Assembly (NCBI GenBank): GCA_026003835.1
Contig: BPHZ01000001.1
Span: forward strand, 70,001 to 134,000
DNA: 64,000 nucleotides
From: Herpetosiphonaceae bacterium
GTDB taxonomy: Bacteria > Chloroflexota > Chloroflexia > Chloroflexales > Herpetosiphonaceae
Direction: 5' to 3'
Shown here: positions 44,892 through 54,137 of the stretch, one piece after another
How positions within the stretch are numbered: position 1 is the first letter of the stretch
Layout of the letters: the number at the start of each line of letters is the position of its first letter
Position numbers and translations under genes: made by a program
Notes under the pieces: model-generated
Database searches by the model: none
Told to the model about the DNA's origin: nothing
The model's input: the letters and a program-made list of their open reading frames with translations, nothing else

Positions 44892-45631
44892 TGCTCAACA
44901 GTACTGCAGTTGGCAGGGTTGTGGCGCTCTACCGCTATCCGGTCAAGTCCATGGCCGGAGAGATGGTGGAGACGGCGCGCGTCTGGTGGCATGGGTTTGA
45001 GGGCGATCGGCGCTACGCTTTTGTCCAGGCTGGAACGACCTCTGCTTTCCCCTGGCTGACTGCGCGCGAGTATCCCGAGCTTCTGCACTACAGACCATCC
45101 TTCCGTGATCCCGCCGATCCGGCCAGGTCGGCGATCGATGTACATACGCCGGAAGGCGCTCTGCTGCCGATCGAGAGCAACGATCTGCGCCTTGCAATTG
45201 AAACACGCGCCGGCAGGCGGGTCTATCTCCTGCAGCTTGGACGTGGGACAGTGGATAGTATGGCTGTGTCACTGCTTAGCCGCGCTTCACTGGAGAGCAT
45301 GAGCGTTGAAGCCGGCCTTGCGCTTGATGCGCGTCGCTTCCGAGCCAATATTGTCGTCGAGAGCTTCGCCGGGCTGCCCTACGCCGAGGAGAACTGGATC
45401 GGCGGTCTGTTGGTCTTCGGCGACCGGCCGGATTCCGCTCGTATTCAGGCTGTGCGTAAGGATCGTCGCTGCATGATCGTCAACCTGGATCCGGATACTG
45501 CCGAACAAGACCCGCGAGTTCTTCGATCGATTGTGCGCTCACGTGAGGAGTGCTTCGGCATCTACGGGACGGTCTTGCAGCCCGGAACGATCGCCATAGG
45601 CGACGTCATTCAATTGATCAAAGCTGGTTGA
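44891..45631 (+). CDS. MOSC-domain protein
   Basis: 246 residues. The N-terminal MOSC_N segment reads RVVALYRYPVKSMAGE and GFEGDRRYAFV, and the MOSC core reads ARRFRANIVVESFAGLPYAEENWIG with DRRCMIVNLDP, where Cys is the presumed molybdopterin-sulfur site. Such proteins bind or sulfurate molybdenum cofactor. The ATG at 44891 overlaps the VTT stop, indicating coupling. A GTG at 44882 is an alternative start. Confidence 0.88.
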   Translation: MLNSTAVGRVVALYRYPVKSMAGEMVETARVWWHGFEGDRRYAFVQAGTTSAFPWLTAREYPELLHYRPSFRDPADPARSAIDVHTPEGALLPIESNDLRLAIETRAGRRVYLLQLGRGTVDSMAVSLLSRASLESMSVEAGLALDARRFRANIVVESFAGLPYAEENWIGGLLVFGDRPDSARIQAVRKDRRCMIVNLDPDTAEQDPRVLRSIVRSREECFGIYGTVLQPGTIAIGDVIQLIKAG

Positions 45632-45688
45632 TGTGTATGCGCCTGATTCCGGCGCTGCGCTGTGTATTTTTGAGATAACGGAGCGGTT

Positions 45689-46765
45689 ATGGTCCCGCGA
45701 GAACTCTATCGCTTATTGCGCTGCCCTACCTGCTTCAGCCGCGATCTTGCTGTCATGGCCGAGGGCCTGATCTGCGGCGCCTGCAGCAATACCTACCCGA
45801 TCCACGATGGCTATATTGATTTGATGCCGCGCCAGGTTCACTTCAACTACGTTTCCAAATACGTAGCCGAAGAAGAACATATGGCGGAAGAGTTGGACTA
45901 CCGCGATATTGCGCCGCCGCTGCTGGCTGCCGGCGTCCGTAATCGTCAGCTGCGCCGTATGCTGCGGTTCAATAAGGGTGATGTGGTACTGGACAACGGC
46001 TGCGGCAATGGTCGCTTCGCCGTGTGGAACGCGGGCGATGTGGGGCTGATGGTCGGGAGTGACCCGGCTACCCTCTACGGCGACGAGGCACTGCGGCGTG
46101 TGGCGCTGGCGCAGGCCGATTCGCGCCAGCTGCCCTTTGCCGATCAGAGCTTCGATAAGGCTTTCTCTGTGGATGTGCTTGAACATTTTCCACGCGACGT
46201 TATCGCAGACTACCTACGCGAGACAGCGCGCGTTCTGCGGCCGGGCGGCCTCTTTCTGGCCTTCTCCAACACCCGTGAGCGTTCTCCTATCCAGCCGCTG
46301 ATCGACGTATCCAAGCGTATCGGGCGCTGGTTTGTGCGGCGCGGCGTCTATGACTTCGAGCGCGAGGCGCGGCGCAAGTCAGATCATATCAAGGCGCTTG
46401 AATCCTGGGAGGATGTCGAGGCGGCGCTCTACGCGGCTGGCCTGCGCCCGGTCAAAGTGGTTTACTGGAATAGCCTCTTTACCAGTTTTGTCGAGCATGT
46501 CTTGATGAAGCTGGGCGAAGTTGTTCTGGCGCGCAAGCGCGGTGATACGCGCCAGGCAGGACAGGCAGGCGCCGGCGGCTCGAACGGCACTGAGCGTGAA
46601 CTTGTGGCGCGACGGCGTATCCGTGGTCAGCTGCGCCCCACCAGCCCGATCTACTGGGCCCTGAAGGCTATCACGCTGCTCATGGAGCTTGACCTCTGGC
46701 TCTTTGGCTGGATGCGCACCGGCCCCTACTTTGTCCTGGCGGAAAAGCCCATCAGCTGGCGCTAA
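45689..46765 (+). CDS. SAM-dependent methyltransferase with Trm112-like zinc knuckle
   Basis: 358 residues. The N-terminus has two CxxC pairs, LRCPTCFSRDL and ICGACSNTYPIHDGYIDLMP, a Trm112p-like zinc finger. The methyltransferase fold follows, with DVVLDNGCGNGRFAVW (SAM motif I), LPFADQSFDKAFSVDVLEHF and LRPGGLFLAFSN. A C-terminal stretch has hydrophobic LMELDLWLFGWMRTGPYFVLAEK. This is a class I methyltransferase of small molecules or lipids; substrate unknown. Confidence 0.85.
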   Translation: MVPRELYRLLRCPTCFSRDLAVMAEGLICGACSNTYPIHDGYIDLMPRQVHFNYVSKYVAEEEHMAEELDYRDIAPPLLAAGVRNRQLRRMLRFNKGDVVLDNGCGNGRFAVWNAGDVGLMVGSDPATLYGDEALRRVALAQADSRQLPFADQSFDKAFSVDVLEHFPRDVIADYLRETARVLRPGGLFLAFSNTRERSPIQPLIDVSKRIGRWFVRRGVYDFEREARRKSDHIKALESWEDVEAALYAAGLRPVKVVYWNSLFTSFVEHVLMKLGEVVLARKRGDTRQAGQAGAGGSNGTERELVARRRIRGQLRPTSPIYWALKAITLLMELDLWLFGWMRTGPYFVLAEKPISWR

Positions 46766-46894
46766 CCACCCTTTTTGATCGAGCGTCAACCTGCCCAACG
46801 ATCGCTGCTCGCCGCGCTTCAGCAGGCTGGTACCCTGGATCCTGGGGCGGCCGGCCTGCTACCTCCACACTCCCTATGCTTGTCCAACCTCGTG

Positions 46895-46900
46895 TATAAT
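46895..46900 (+). promoter_or_regulatory. Candidate -10 box
   Basis: A perfect TATAAT 61 bp before the ATG of the substrate-binding lipoprotein. A matching -35 is not evident. Confidence 0.4.
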
Positions 46901-46961
46901 CCAGGCAGAATGATATGAGGCGTAACGAGCGCCGTTGTGATCTTTATGAGGATGTGTATTA

Positions 46962-48563
46962 ATGCCGCGTCGAGTTTCAATGTTGATCCTGCTCATGCTG
47001 GTGGCGCTAACAGGCTGCAGTGGCCTGCAGGCTGCGCCAACCGCTACCATACCGGCCGAGCTGCTGGAGCATGCCAGTAGCGCCGGCGGGGGTGGCGAGC
47101 TGATCCTGGCGCTGGGCGCTGAGCTGCCGACGCTCGACCCGGCGGAGGTGACGGATACGACGTCGGCCCTGGTTACTCGCCAGATCTTCAGCGGCCTGGT
47201 GCGCCTGACGAATGATCTGGAGGTTGAGCCCGATCTGGCCGAGCGCTGGGATATTTCACCGGATGGGCGCGTTTATACCTTTTACTTGCGTCCAGAGGCC
47301 AGGTTTGCCGATGGTACGCCGATTCTTGCCGAGGATATACGCTGGAGCCTGGAGCGGGCTATGAGTCCCGGCAGGTACGCCGCTGCCACCTATCTCAACG
47401 ATATTGAGGGCGCGCTGGAGAAGATGTCCGGCCAGGCCGATTCGGTGAGCGGCCTGCGTGTTATCGACGATCATACCATTGAAATCACGCTGCGCGCGCC
47501 GAACGCGGTCTTTCTGCTGAAGCTCACCAACTCGCCGGCCTTCGTCGTCGACCGGAGGGCGGTGGAGCGTGGGGGCAGCGACTGGACCGATGAGCCCAAC
47601 GGCAGCGGGCCGTTTATGCTGTATGAGCGCAATGCCGATGGGCTGCTGCTACGGCCCAACCTTTACTACTATGGCCGGCCGGCGAAGCTCGACCAGCTGA
47701 CCTTGTTGCTTGGCGCGGCGGCGGCGAGCGAGCTGGTGCTGTACGAGCAGGGCAAGGTTGACTATGCTGAGGTGCCGTACTATGCCTTGCCCCGCGTTGC
47801 CGACCCCAGCAACCCACTCTCGCGGGAGCTGGTGACGGTTCCGGCGCTCTCGCTGAGCTACATCGGCATGAATGTCAATATCCCTCCGTTTGACGATCCC
47901 AAGGTGCGCCAGGCGTTCAGCCTGCTGATCGACCGCGAGCGTTTGGTGAAGAGTGACGGGCTGGAGACGGCGGTCGCCGCGCGTGGGTTCGTGCCGCCTA
48001 CGATGCCCGGAGCCAACCCGGATCTGCCCCCACCGCCGGAGCCTGATGTTGAGGAAATTAAACGGTTGCTGGCGGAGTCGCGCTATGGGGGTGCCGAAAA
48101 CCTGCCGCCCATCGTTGGCTATACAAATGGTGGCAGTGTTGCGCTTCTGGGCGAGCTGCTCAAGGAGACCCTTGGCATTACCATGGAAGTGCGTACGACG
48201 GAGACCTGGGGCGCCTATCTGCAGGGGCTGAATGAATACCCCATGTTCGATCTCTCCTGGATCGCCGATTATCCGGACCCGGAGAATTTTCTTGAGGCGC
48301 TCTTCGGGGCCAACAGCGGCAGCAATCATACGGGGTACAATAATCCTCAGGTGGAGGAGATCTTCGCCATGGCGCGCGCCGAGCAGGACGAGCAGCGGCG
48401 CTACGAGCTGTATCAGCAGGCGGAGCAGATGATTCTGCAAGATGCACCGGCGATCCCCCTCTACCACAGCGTCCAGTATGCGCTGGTTAAGCCCTACGTG
48501 AAGGGGTTGGTCGTCACACCCCAGGGGCTCATCGATCTATCGACAGTGGAGCTGGTGCCGTGA
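46962..48563 (+). CDS. Peptide/oligosaccharide ABC transporter substrate-binding lipoprotein
   Basis: 533 residues of SBP_bac_5 family. The lipobox is LLMLVALTGCSG. The mature part opens GGELILALGAELPTLDPAEVTDT, then LVTRQIFSGLVRL, DLAERWDISPDGRVYTFYLRP, FADGTPILAEDIRWSLERAM, and later PAIPLYHSVQYALV. It would capture peptides, nickel chelates or sugars outside the cell. No permease or ATPase gene lies beside it, so it is an orphan binding protein or works with a distant transporter. Confidence 0.92.
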   Translation: MPRRVSMLILLMLVALTGCSGLQAAPTATIPAELLEHASSAGGGGELILALGAELPTLDPAEVTDTTSALVTRQIFSGLVRLTNDLEVEPDLAERWDISPDGRVYTFYLRPEARFADGTPILAEDIRWSLERAMSPGRYAAATYLNDIEGALEKMSGQADSVSGLRVIDDHTIEITLRAPNAVFLLKLTNSPAFVVDRRAVERGGSDWTDEPNGSGPFMLYERNADGLLLRPNLYYYGRPAKLDQLTLLLGAAAASELVLYEQGKVDYAEVPYYALPRVADPSNPLSRELVTVPALSLSYIGMNVNIPPFDDPKVRQAFSLLIDRERLVKSDGLETAVAARGFVPPTMPGANPDLPPPPEPDVEEIKRLLAESRYGGAENLPPIVGYTNGGSVALLGELLKETLGITMEVRTTETWGAYLQGLNEYPMFDLSWIADYPDPENFLEALFGANSGSNHTGYNNPQVEEIFAMARAEQDEQRRYELYQQAEQMILQDAPAIPLYHSVQYALVKPYVKGLVVTPQGLIDLSTVELVP

Positions 48564-48609
48564 TGGTTGGCGGCTGTTGATGCCCCGCTGTGGGTGGAGA
48601 CCCGATTGT

Positions 48610-48633
48610 AGAGCCGTAGCGTGCTACGGCTCT
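48610..48633. terminator. Perfect 11-bp stem hairpin
   Basis: AGAGCCGTAGC, a GT loop, then GCTACGGCTCT, in the gap between the substrate-binding protein gene and hisS. It is most likely a transcription terminator or attenuator, although the following bases are not a T-run. Confidence 0.6.
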
Positions 48634-48685
48634 CGCTCTCCAGCCTATGAAGCTCTGTCCGCAGGTATCATTTGGAGATTGATGT

Positions 48686-49996
48686 ATGCCCGTAAAACCA
48701 CAAACATACAGAGGTATGCGCGATCATCTGCCGCGCGCGATGATCCTGCGCCAGTTTATTATCGATACGCTTACGCGTGTTTTTGAACTCCACGGCTTTG
48801 AGCCGCTATCGACGCCGATCATCGAGTACGCCGAGACACTGGAGGGCAAGATCGGCGACGAGGAGAAGCTGCTCTTCCGCTTTCAAGATCATGGTGGTCG
48901 CGAGGTGGCGCTGCGCTACGACCAGACGGTGCCGCTGGCGCGGGTTGTGGCGCAGTATCCAAACGAAATCGTATTGCCCTTCAAGCGCTACGCTATCGGT
49001 CCATCCTATCGCGGCGAGAGGCCCCAGCGCGGGCGCTACCGCGAGTTCTGGCAGGCTGATATTGATATTGTGGGCAGCGCCAGCCCGCTGGCCGATGCTG
49101 AGATTATCGCCGTAATCTCCGAGGCGCTGACCGCCCTGGGCTTCAAAGGCTTCCGTACGCTGATCAATCATCGCGATCTGCTCAGCGGGCTGGCACGTGT
49201 TGCCGGCGTCGACGAGGAGCAGGCCGCGGGGATCTACCGCGCCATCGATAAGCTTGACAAGATTGGACCCGAGGGCGTACGCGAAGAGCTGCTGAAGTAT
49301 GGCCTGGCCGCCGATAGTGTCGAGCGTATCCTTGAATTTGTGCAGATCGAAGGGGCGCCTGACGAGGTGCTGGCGGAGTTGGCGCCAATCTTCGCCGGCG
49401 ACACGCGGGCTGCTGCGGCGCTTGAAAACCTCCGCGCAATTACGAGCACACTGGAGGAGATGGGCGTAGATCCCGCCACCTATGTGCTTGCGCCCCGTCT
49501 GGCGCGCGGGCTCTCCTACTACACCGGCGCTGTCTTTGAGACTGTGGTCGATGAGCCGCCTATGGGCTCGCTGCTGGGCGGTGGCCGCTACGATGAGCTG
49601 ATTGGCCTTTTCAGCAACCGCCCACTGCCGACGGTCGGCCTGGCCTTTGGTATCGAGCGGCTCCACGATGTGATGGAAGAGCTGGGGATGGGACCGGGAC
49701 GCTCGACGGTTGCCGATGCCTATGTGACGCTCTTCAGCCCGGAGCTGATTGGCGAGAGCTTGAAGCTGGCAGCGGAGCTGCGCGCCGCAGGCGTGCGGAC
49801 GCTGACTGCTCTTGAGCCCGGCGGCCTGGGCAAGCAGTTCAAGGAAGCCGATCGCAAAGGCGTGCCCTTTGCTCTGGTACTTGGCCCCGATGAGCTGGCG
49901 AGGGGAGAGATCCAGCTGAAAAATCTCCGCACGGGCGAGCAGCGCAGCCTGCCCCGCTCCGAGGCAATTGCCGAGCTTGCCGGTCAACAAGCGTAG
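48686..49996 (+). CDS. hisS: Histidyl-tRNA synthetase
   Basis: 436 residues. YRGMRDHLPRAMILRQFI (motif 1 region), VALRYDQTVPLARVVA, motif 2 RGERPQRGRYREFWQADIDI, the His-specific LARGLSYYTGAVFET, motif 3 GGGRYDELIG and GLAFGIERL, then the anticodon-binding C-terminal domain. It charges tRNA-His. Complete and canonical. Confidence 0.97.
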   Translation: MPVKPQTYRGMRDHLPRAMILRQFIIDTLTRVFELHGFEPLSTPIIEYAETLEGKIGDEEKLLFRFQDHGGREVALRYDQTVPLARVVAQYPNEIVLPFKRYAIGPSYRGERPQRGRYREFWQADIDIVGSASPLADAEIIAVISEALTALGFKGFRTLINHRDLLSGLARVAGVDEEQAAGIYRAIDKLDKIGPEGVREELLKYGLAADSVERILEFVQIEGAPDEVLAELAPIFAGDTRAAAALENLRAITSTLEEMGVDPATYVLAPRLARGLSYYTGAVFETVVDEPPMGSLLGGGRYDELIGLFSNRPLPTVGLAFGIERLHDVMEELGMGPGRSTVADAYVTLFSPELIGESLKLAAELRAAGVRTLTALEPGGLGKQFKEADRKGVPFALVLGPDELARGEIQLKNLRTGEQRSLPRSEAIAELAGQQA

Positions 49997-50005
49997 GAAT
50001 CCACG

Positions 50006-50599
50006 ATGGTCACTATCGGCATTCTCGTCTTTGATGATGTCGAAGAGCTTGATTTTGTCGGGCCGCTGGAGGTCTTTGGCATGGCTGGGCAAGCGGGGGC
50101 CGACTGCCGGGTGCTTCTGGTTGCCGCCGGCGAGGGCGAGGTGCGATGCCGCTATGGATTGCAGGTGCAACCCCACGCCAGCTTTGCCTCCTGCCCGCCG
50201 CTCGACCTGCTGATTGTGCCCGGTGGCCTGGGCGCCCGTACGCACGCCCGCGAACATCCCGCCATCCTGCGCTTTGTGCGAGAGCAGCCAGGCCAGATTG
50301 CCTCAGTCTGTACGGGGGCGCTCATCCTTGCTGCTGCTGGTGTGCTCCACGGGCGCCGGGTGACCACGCATCACCGGGCATTTGACCTTCTGCGCGCCTA
50401 TGAGGGCGTGCGTGTTGAGGAGGGTGTGCGCTTCATCTTTGATGGACCAATAGCGACCTCGGCGGGCGTTTCGGCGGGAATCGATCTGGCGCTGGCGCTG
50501 GCGGCTCAGCGCTGGGGTGCCGCACTTGCCGCTGAGGTTGCCCACAGGATGGAATGGGAAGGAGGACAGCAATGGCACAGCGATCTCTCTTTGGCGTAA
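50006..50599 (+). CDS. DJ-1/PfpI family protein
   Basis: 197 residues. TIGILVFDDVEELDFVGPLEVF is the typical opening, and the nucleophile elbow is SVCTGALILAAAG with the conserved Cys. PHASF and the TTHHRAFDLL segment fit the isonitrile-hydratase/ThiJ subgroup. Functions in the family vary (hydratase, glyoxalase, transcription factor domain), and the exact role is not assignable. It begins nine bases after hisS and overlaps the next gene by 28 bases. Confidence 0.87.
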   Translation: MVTIGILVFDDVEELDFVGPLEVFGMAGQAGADCRVLLVAAGEGEVRCRYGLQVQPHASFASCPPLDLLIVPGGLGARTHAREHPAILRFVREQPGQIASVCTGALILAAAGVLHGRRVTTHHRAFDLLRAYEGVRVEEGVRFIFDGPIATSAGVSAGIDLALALAAQRWGAALAAEVAHRMEWEGGQQWHSDLSLA

Positions 50600-51819
50600 C
50601 CTACTGGCCGTTGCGTAAAGGACCAATGCTCTGGAGAGCCTTCGACCGGGCTGAGGTGCGCTATGAGTTCCAACAACTTGCAGCGCTGGGCGCTACGATT
50701 GTACGTTTACCGATTATTTGGGCTGATATCCAGCCTCGTAAGGATCGGCTGGACGGCGGTGTGATGCGGGCGCTCGAACAGACTCTCGATGCGGCGAGTG
50801 ATGCGCATCTGCGCGTGATGCCGGCTCTCTTTGTCGGCGCGGCGCTCGGCGGCCTCTTTTTTCCGCGTTGGGCCACCACCAGCGATATATCCTCCGACTT
50901 GCTGTTGACCATGCGCTTCGGCCCGCTTCTGCGTGTCAGCGCCGAGCCCCGCGCGCCGATCATCTACGATGGGGCGCTGCATGAGACCGATCTGCGTGAT
51001 CTCTATACTGAGCCGGCGATGCGCGAGGCCCAACGCTATCTCATCGGCGAGGTGCTGGGCTACTTCGCCGGCCATCCGGCTGTCTGGGGTTGGGAGCTTG
51101 GCTCCGGCTGGGAGCACGGCCGCCCGCCGGCGTCATCGGATGCAGTGGCCGAGTGGGCAGGCACATTGATTGAGCAGGCCCGTGAGATCGACAGCGATGT
51201 GATCATGACCTACGGGGCCTCGCTCCGTGCGCTGACCAGGCAAAAAGGCCCGCGCCCGGAACACCTGACGCAGAGCAGTGCGATCCCCTCGATCTCGCTC
51301 GCGCCACCGCTGCCGGTGCAGCTTTCTGCCCGCGAGTACCCGTCGTTCGTCGCTTTTGTTGCAGCTCTGGTGACGGCACTGACCGGGCGGCGTCCGATTG
51401 TCAGCGGGCTTGGCCTGCCCGTTGACATCCGCGGCGGGCATGGCCTGGCTGTCCAGAGTGAGGCCTTTGGCGTGCCCATAACCCTCCCGCTGCTTGATGA
51501 GGAGGAGCACGCTGTGCTGATTGCCGATACACTGGAGGCGGCCGCGCGCCAGGGCGCGCCTGTGGCGCTGCTGGCCCACGCCTTTGATTACCCCGAGTCG
51601 CTCTGGTCGATGCCTCCGCTGGCGATGGCCCGCGCCGAGCGTGGCATGGGGGTGCTGCGCGATGACGGGAGCGAGCGACCTGCTGTTGTCGCGCTGCGTA
51701 TGACCCCGCCTGAGCCTGCTCCTCAGATCATCGAGGTCGATCCTGAAGAGTACTGGCGTAATCCGGCGCTGCACTTGCGCCGTCTTTGGGCCGAGTGGCG
51801 GGATGAGATGGAATGCTAA
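50572..51819 (+). CDS. TIM-barrel glycoside-hydrolase-like protein
   Basis: 415 residues from the ATG at 50572, preceded by GGAAGGAGG inside the PfpI gene. The N-terminus FGVTYWPLRKGPMLWRAFDR, followed by ALGATIVRLPIIWADIQP, resembles GH5/GH42-type barrels. VWGWELGSGWEHG could hold the acid Glu, and a nucleophile candidate lies near LGLPVD or AVQSEAFG. I cannot assign the family or the substrate. Placed between PfpI and GDPD genes, partly overlapping the former. Confidence 0.6.
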   Translation: MAQRSLFGVTYWPLRKGPMLWRAFDRAEVRYEFQQLAALGATIVRLPIIWADIQPRKDRLDGGVMRALEQTLDAASDAHLRVMPALFVGAALGGLFFPRWATTSDISSDLLLTMRFGPLLRVSAEPRAPIIYDGALHETDLRDLYTEPAMREAQRYLIGEVLGYFAGHPAVWGWELGSGWEHGRPPASSDAVAEWAGTLIEQAREIDSDVIMTYGASLRALTRQKGPRPEHLTQSSAIPSISLAPPLPVQLSAREYPSFVAFVAALVTALTGRRPIVSGLGLPVDIRGGHGLAVQSEAFGVPITLPLLDEEEHAVLIADTLEAAARQGAPVALLAHAFDYPESLWSMPPLAMARAERGMGVLRDDGSERPAVVALRMTPPEPAPQIIEVDPEEYWRNPALHLRRLWAEWRDEMEC

Positions 51820-51880
51820 TGCTGATGAGTCGCTGGAGTCGTCATCCCTCTATGGCGAGGATCGACGAAGGAGTCGCCAG

Positions 51881-52642
51881 ATGAAGCTGAAACAGCTCTT
51901 TGAACAAAGGCCGGGACCGTACATCATCGGCCATCGTGGGGCCTCCGGCTACGCTCCGGAGAACACGATGGTATCCTTCGAGCGGGCAATTGCGCTGCGC
52001 GCCGATGCTATTGAGCTCGATGTTCATCCGACCAGCGATGGCGAGCTGGTAGTTATCCATGACCCAACACTTGAACGCACGACCAACGGCGAGGGCCTGG
52101 TCAGCGCCCACACCCTGGCCCAGATTCGTGAGCTGGACGCTGGATCGTGGTTCGACCCCGGCTTCAAGGGTTGTCGCGTGCCGACGCTGCAAGAGGTGTT
52201 GGAATGGGCGCGGAACCGCGTGAAGGTTATTATCGAGATCAAGCTTGGGCCGATGTTCTACCCAAACATTGAAGAGTTAGTCATCGCAACGCTCGACCGC
52301 ACGGGGATGCGCGGCGATGCCCTGGTTATTTCCTTCGACCACTTCTGCGTCAGGCGGGTCAAGGAGCTGGCGCCGGATATTGCCACAGGTGTGTTGTATG
52401 CCGCTCGCACGATAGATCCTGTGCGGCTCGCCCGCGACGCGAACGCCGATGCGCTGCTCCCCTACTGGGCGCTGTTGACCCCAAAGGAGGTTGAGGCTGC
52501 TCATGATGCGGGCCTGTTCATTGCGCCATGGGGCGGCCCGGAGCAAGACTACCGCTACATTCTTTCGCTCGGCGTCGATGCCGTGGCGAGCGATTTCCCG
52601 GACCGGCCTCGGCTCGTGTTGGAAGGCCAGGACCAGTCCTGA
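51881..52642 (+). CDS. Glycerophosphodiester phosphodiesterase
   Basis: 253 residues from the ATG at 51881, chosen for GAAGGAG upstream. The hallmark IIGHRGASGYAPENTMVSFE is followed by AIELDVHPTSDGELVVIHDPTLERTT (catalytic Glu, Asp and His) and VIIEIKLG. GDPDs hydrolyse glycerophosphodiesters to glycerol-3-phosphate. The C-terminus VDAVASDFPDRPRLVLE is typical. No signal peptide, so cytoplasmic. Confidence 0.94.
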   Translation: MKLKQLFEQRPGPYIIGHRGASGYAPENTMVSFERAIALRADAIELDVHPTSDGELVVIHDPTLERTTNGEGLVSAHTLAQIRELDAGSWFDPGFKGCRVPTLQEVLEWARNRVKVIIEIKLGPMFYPNIEELVIATLDRTGMRGDALVISFDHFCVRRVKELAPDIATGVLYAARTIDPVRLARDANADALLPYWALLTPKEVEAAHDAGLFIAPWGGPEQDYRYILSLGVDAVASDFPDRPRLVLEGQDQS

Positions 52643-52712
52643 GCGTTTTTTTATCTGTTGATCAGGAGTCCAATGCTGATGGAGGGCACAGCCGGCTGCA
52701 GCTGTGCCCTCC
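52629..52712 (+). terminator. Terminator region with two hairpins
   Basis: A short stem AGGAC/GTCCT overlapping the GDPD stop is followed by a run of seven T. About 30 bases later GGAGGGCACAGC (52681-52692) pairs perfectly with GCTGTGCCCTCC (52701-52712). Confidence 0.65.
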
Positions 52713-52998
52713 GTTGATCAATGTTCAGACTTGAAACAGAGCGCTGTCAACGTCCCGGTTGTATCGCATCCCAACGGGAAAAAGGAGGACTTGGGATATC
52801 CCCAGCCCCCGTTTTGCGGCCTCCGTCTGCTGTGGCGCGTCTGACGGTGCCATGGCCCTGGGATTTGAAAAAGGTCTTGCCATAGTAAAACAAATGTGCT
52901 ATACTGATTTCAATTCCCCTACTGCTCCGACGCCAGGATAGTGAGCACAGTTGGGAAGAGTACGTACGACAAGCCCGAGTGAGTTCAGGAGGACGATC
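52643..52998. other. Intergenic region between GDPD and a hypothetical gene
   Basis: 356 bp. It holds the hairpins described at 52629-52712 and the promoter at 52877-52905. A minus-strand open frame at 52747-53199 overlaps the next gene and shows no domain. I see nothing else. Confidence 0.6.
52877..52905 (+). promoter_or_regulatory. Sigma-70-type promoter
   Basis: TTGCCA (52877-52882), a 17-base spacer and TATACT (52900-52905), about 94 bp before the ATG of the hypothetical gene. Confidence 0.6.
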
Positions 52999-53652
52999 AT
53001 GGCGAATGAGGCGTCGGTAACCCGCACATATCGCACAGCTATCCGCTGCGGCGAGGACTTCATCACTATCGAGGAGACCGTTACCCTTCCAATCGATGCC
53101 AGCGATGAAGAGATTGCAAAGGCAGTCGAGACAGGTTTGCGAATCTACCGGGCGCAGCAGGCGGCGATCGAGCAGCAGGCAGCGCTCATACGCGAGCAAG
53201 CAGGAGCCGGCGCTCCACGTATTCTCGATCCCGACTCGCCGGCCAGCGAGAAGCAGCGCTCATACCTTGACTATCTGGTTCAGCTGCTGGAGTGGCCGCC
53301 TGATAGGCTCAGCCAGCACCTGCGCGAGCGTGGCGCAAGCTATGAGACGCTGACCAAAGGCCAGGCTTCGACCATTATCGATGAGCTGAAGGCGCAGCTT
53401 GACGGGCGGCGTGAGATCGCCAGAGGCGAGGTTGCAGCAACTGCGCAGCCGGAACGACCGGCGGAGCCCGCAAGCGATCGGCAGATCAAAGCCATCGAGA
53501 ATTTGGTCCGCGAGCACCAGATCGATCTCGCCAGCGAACTGCACAGCCGCTTCGGCTTGCAATCAATTGAGGAGTTGACCGCTCCGCAGGCGGCGCAGCT
53601 GCTCAAAGAGTTCCAACCTGTGCAACGTCGCGCGCGTCAAGGCTCGCGCTAA
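52999..53652 (+). CDS. Hypothetical protein with two DUF3072-like helical repeats
   Basis: 217 residues from the ATG at 52999, behind AGGAGG. After an N-terminal strand-rich part (ANEASVTRTYRTAIRCGEDF) and a helical stretch, two related segments occur: ASEKQRSYLDYLVQLL with LTKGQASTIIDELKAQL, and ASDRQIKAIENLVREH with LTAPQAAQLLKEFQ. These resemble DUF3072-type repeats. Function unknown; it has its own promoter. A linker rich in Pro and Glu separates the two segments. Confidence 0.7.
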   Translation: MANEASVTRTYRTAIRCGEDFITIEETVTLPIDASDEEIAKAVETGLRIYRAQQAAIEQQAALIREQAGAGAPRILDPDSPASEKQRSYLDYLVQLLEWPPDRLSQHLRERGASYETLTKGQASTIIDELKAQLDGRREIARGEVAATAQPERPAEPASDRQIKAIENLVREHQIDLASELHSRFGLQSIEELTAPQAAQLLKEFQPVQRRARQGSR

Positions 53653-53880
53653 ACTGCGGTATGCTGGGGATCGTCACAGCGGCAGGTTTCCCGCACCTTC
53701 CTAAAGTTCAGCCCTGCCCCGCGCCGGGATTGGCTCAGGCAGCCGGCGCATATCGGCAAGGAGCCAGGCGTAGCAACCTACAGAGGAGTCGCTGACGCTG
53801 CGCTCTGGCTCCTCTGATACAGCTGATGCGGCATGCCACACCTTTCTTTTCGTGCTCCAACGAAATGGAGCACCGTTCGC

Positions 53881-54135
53881 TCAAGCTTCAGGCGAGCGGC
53901 AGAGCAGATCGAGCAGGCGGCGTTCGAGGTCATGCGGGAGGGGCGGCTGTTCCGCCTGGCGATAGCGTGCGAGCATTGTTGACAGCGCCGTTTCGGCGGT
54001 AGAACATGTTGGACAGCGTTCAATATGGCCCGTGATGGCCTGCGCCACGTGTTCAAGCTCCTCCCCTGCTGCCCCTGCCCTGAGCAACTCCTTCAATCGC
54101 CCACACGTCATTGCTTGCTGCGACTCTCCAGCCAT
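53881..54135 (-). CDS. Anti-sigma factor, zinc-finger type
   Basis: 84 residues. The HxxxCxxC motif HIERCPTCS, with an upstream CGRLKELL helix, marks a ZAS-type anti-sigma domain. No membrane segment follows, so it would be soluble. It starts two bases after the sigma factor stop with GAGGAAGGAAC inside that gene, so the pair is co-translated and should bind and inhibit the sigma factor. Confidence 0.8.
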   Translation of the reverse strand: MAGESQQAMTCGRLKELLRAGAAGEELEHVAQAITGHIERCPTCSTAETALSTMLARYRQAEQPPLPHDLERRLLDLLCRSPEA

Positions 54136-54137
54136 GG

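Noticed and set aside
50572..51819. Confident GH5 or GH42 assignment
   Set aside because: Only the barrel-like opening and a possible acid Glu can be seen; the catalytic pair is not clear enough to name a family.
52747..53199. 150-residue minus-strand frame between GDPD and the hypothetical gene
   Set aside because: Overlaps a better supported plus-strand gene with promoter and ribosome site; no domain seen.
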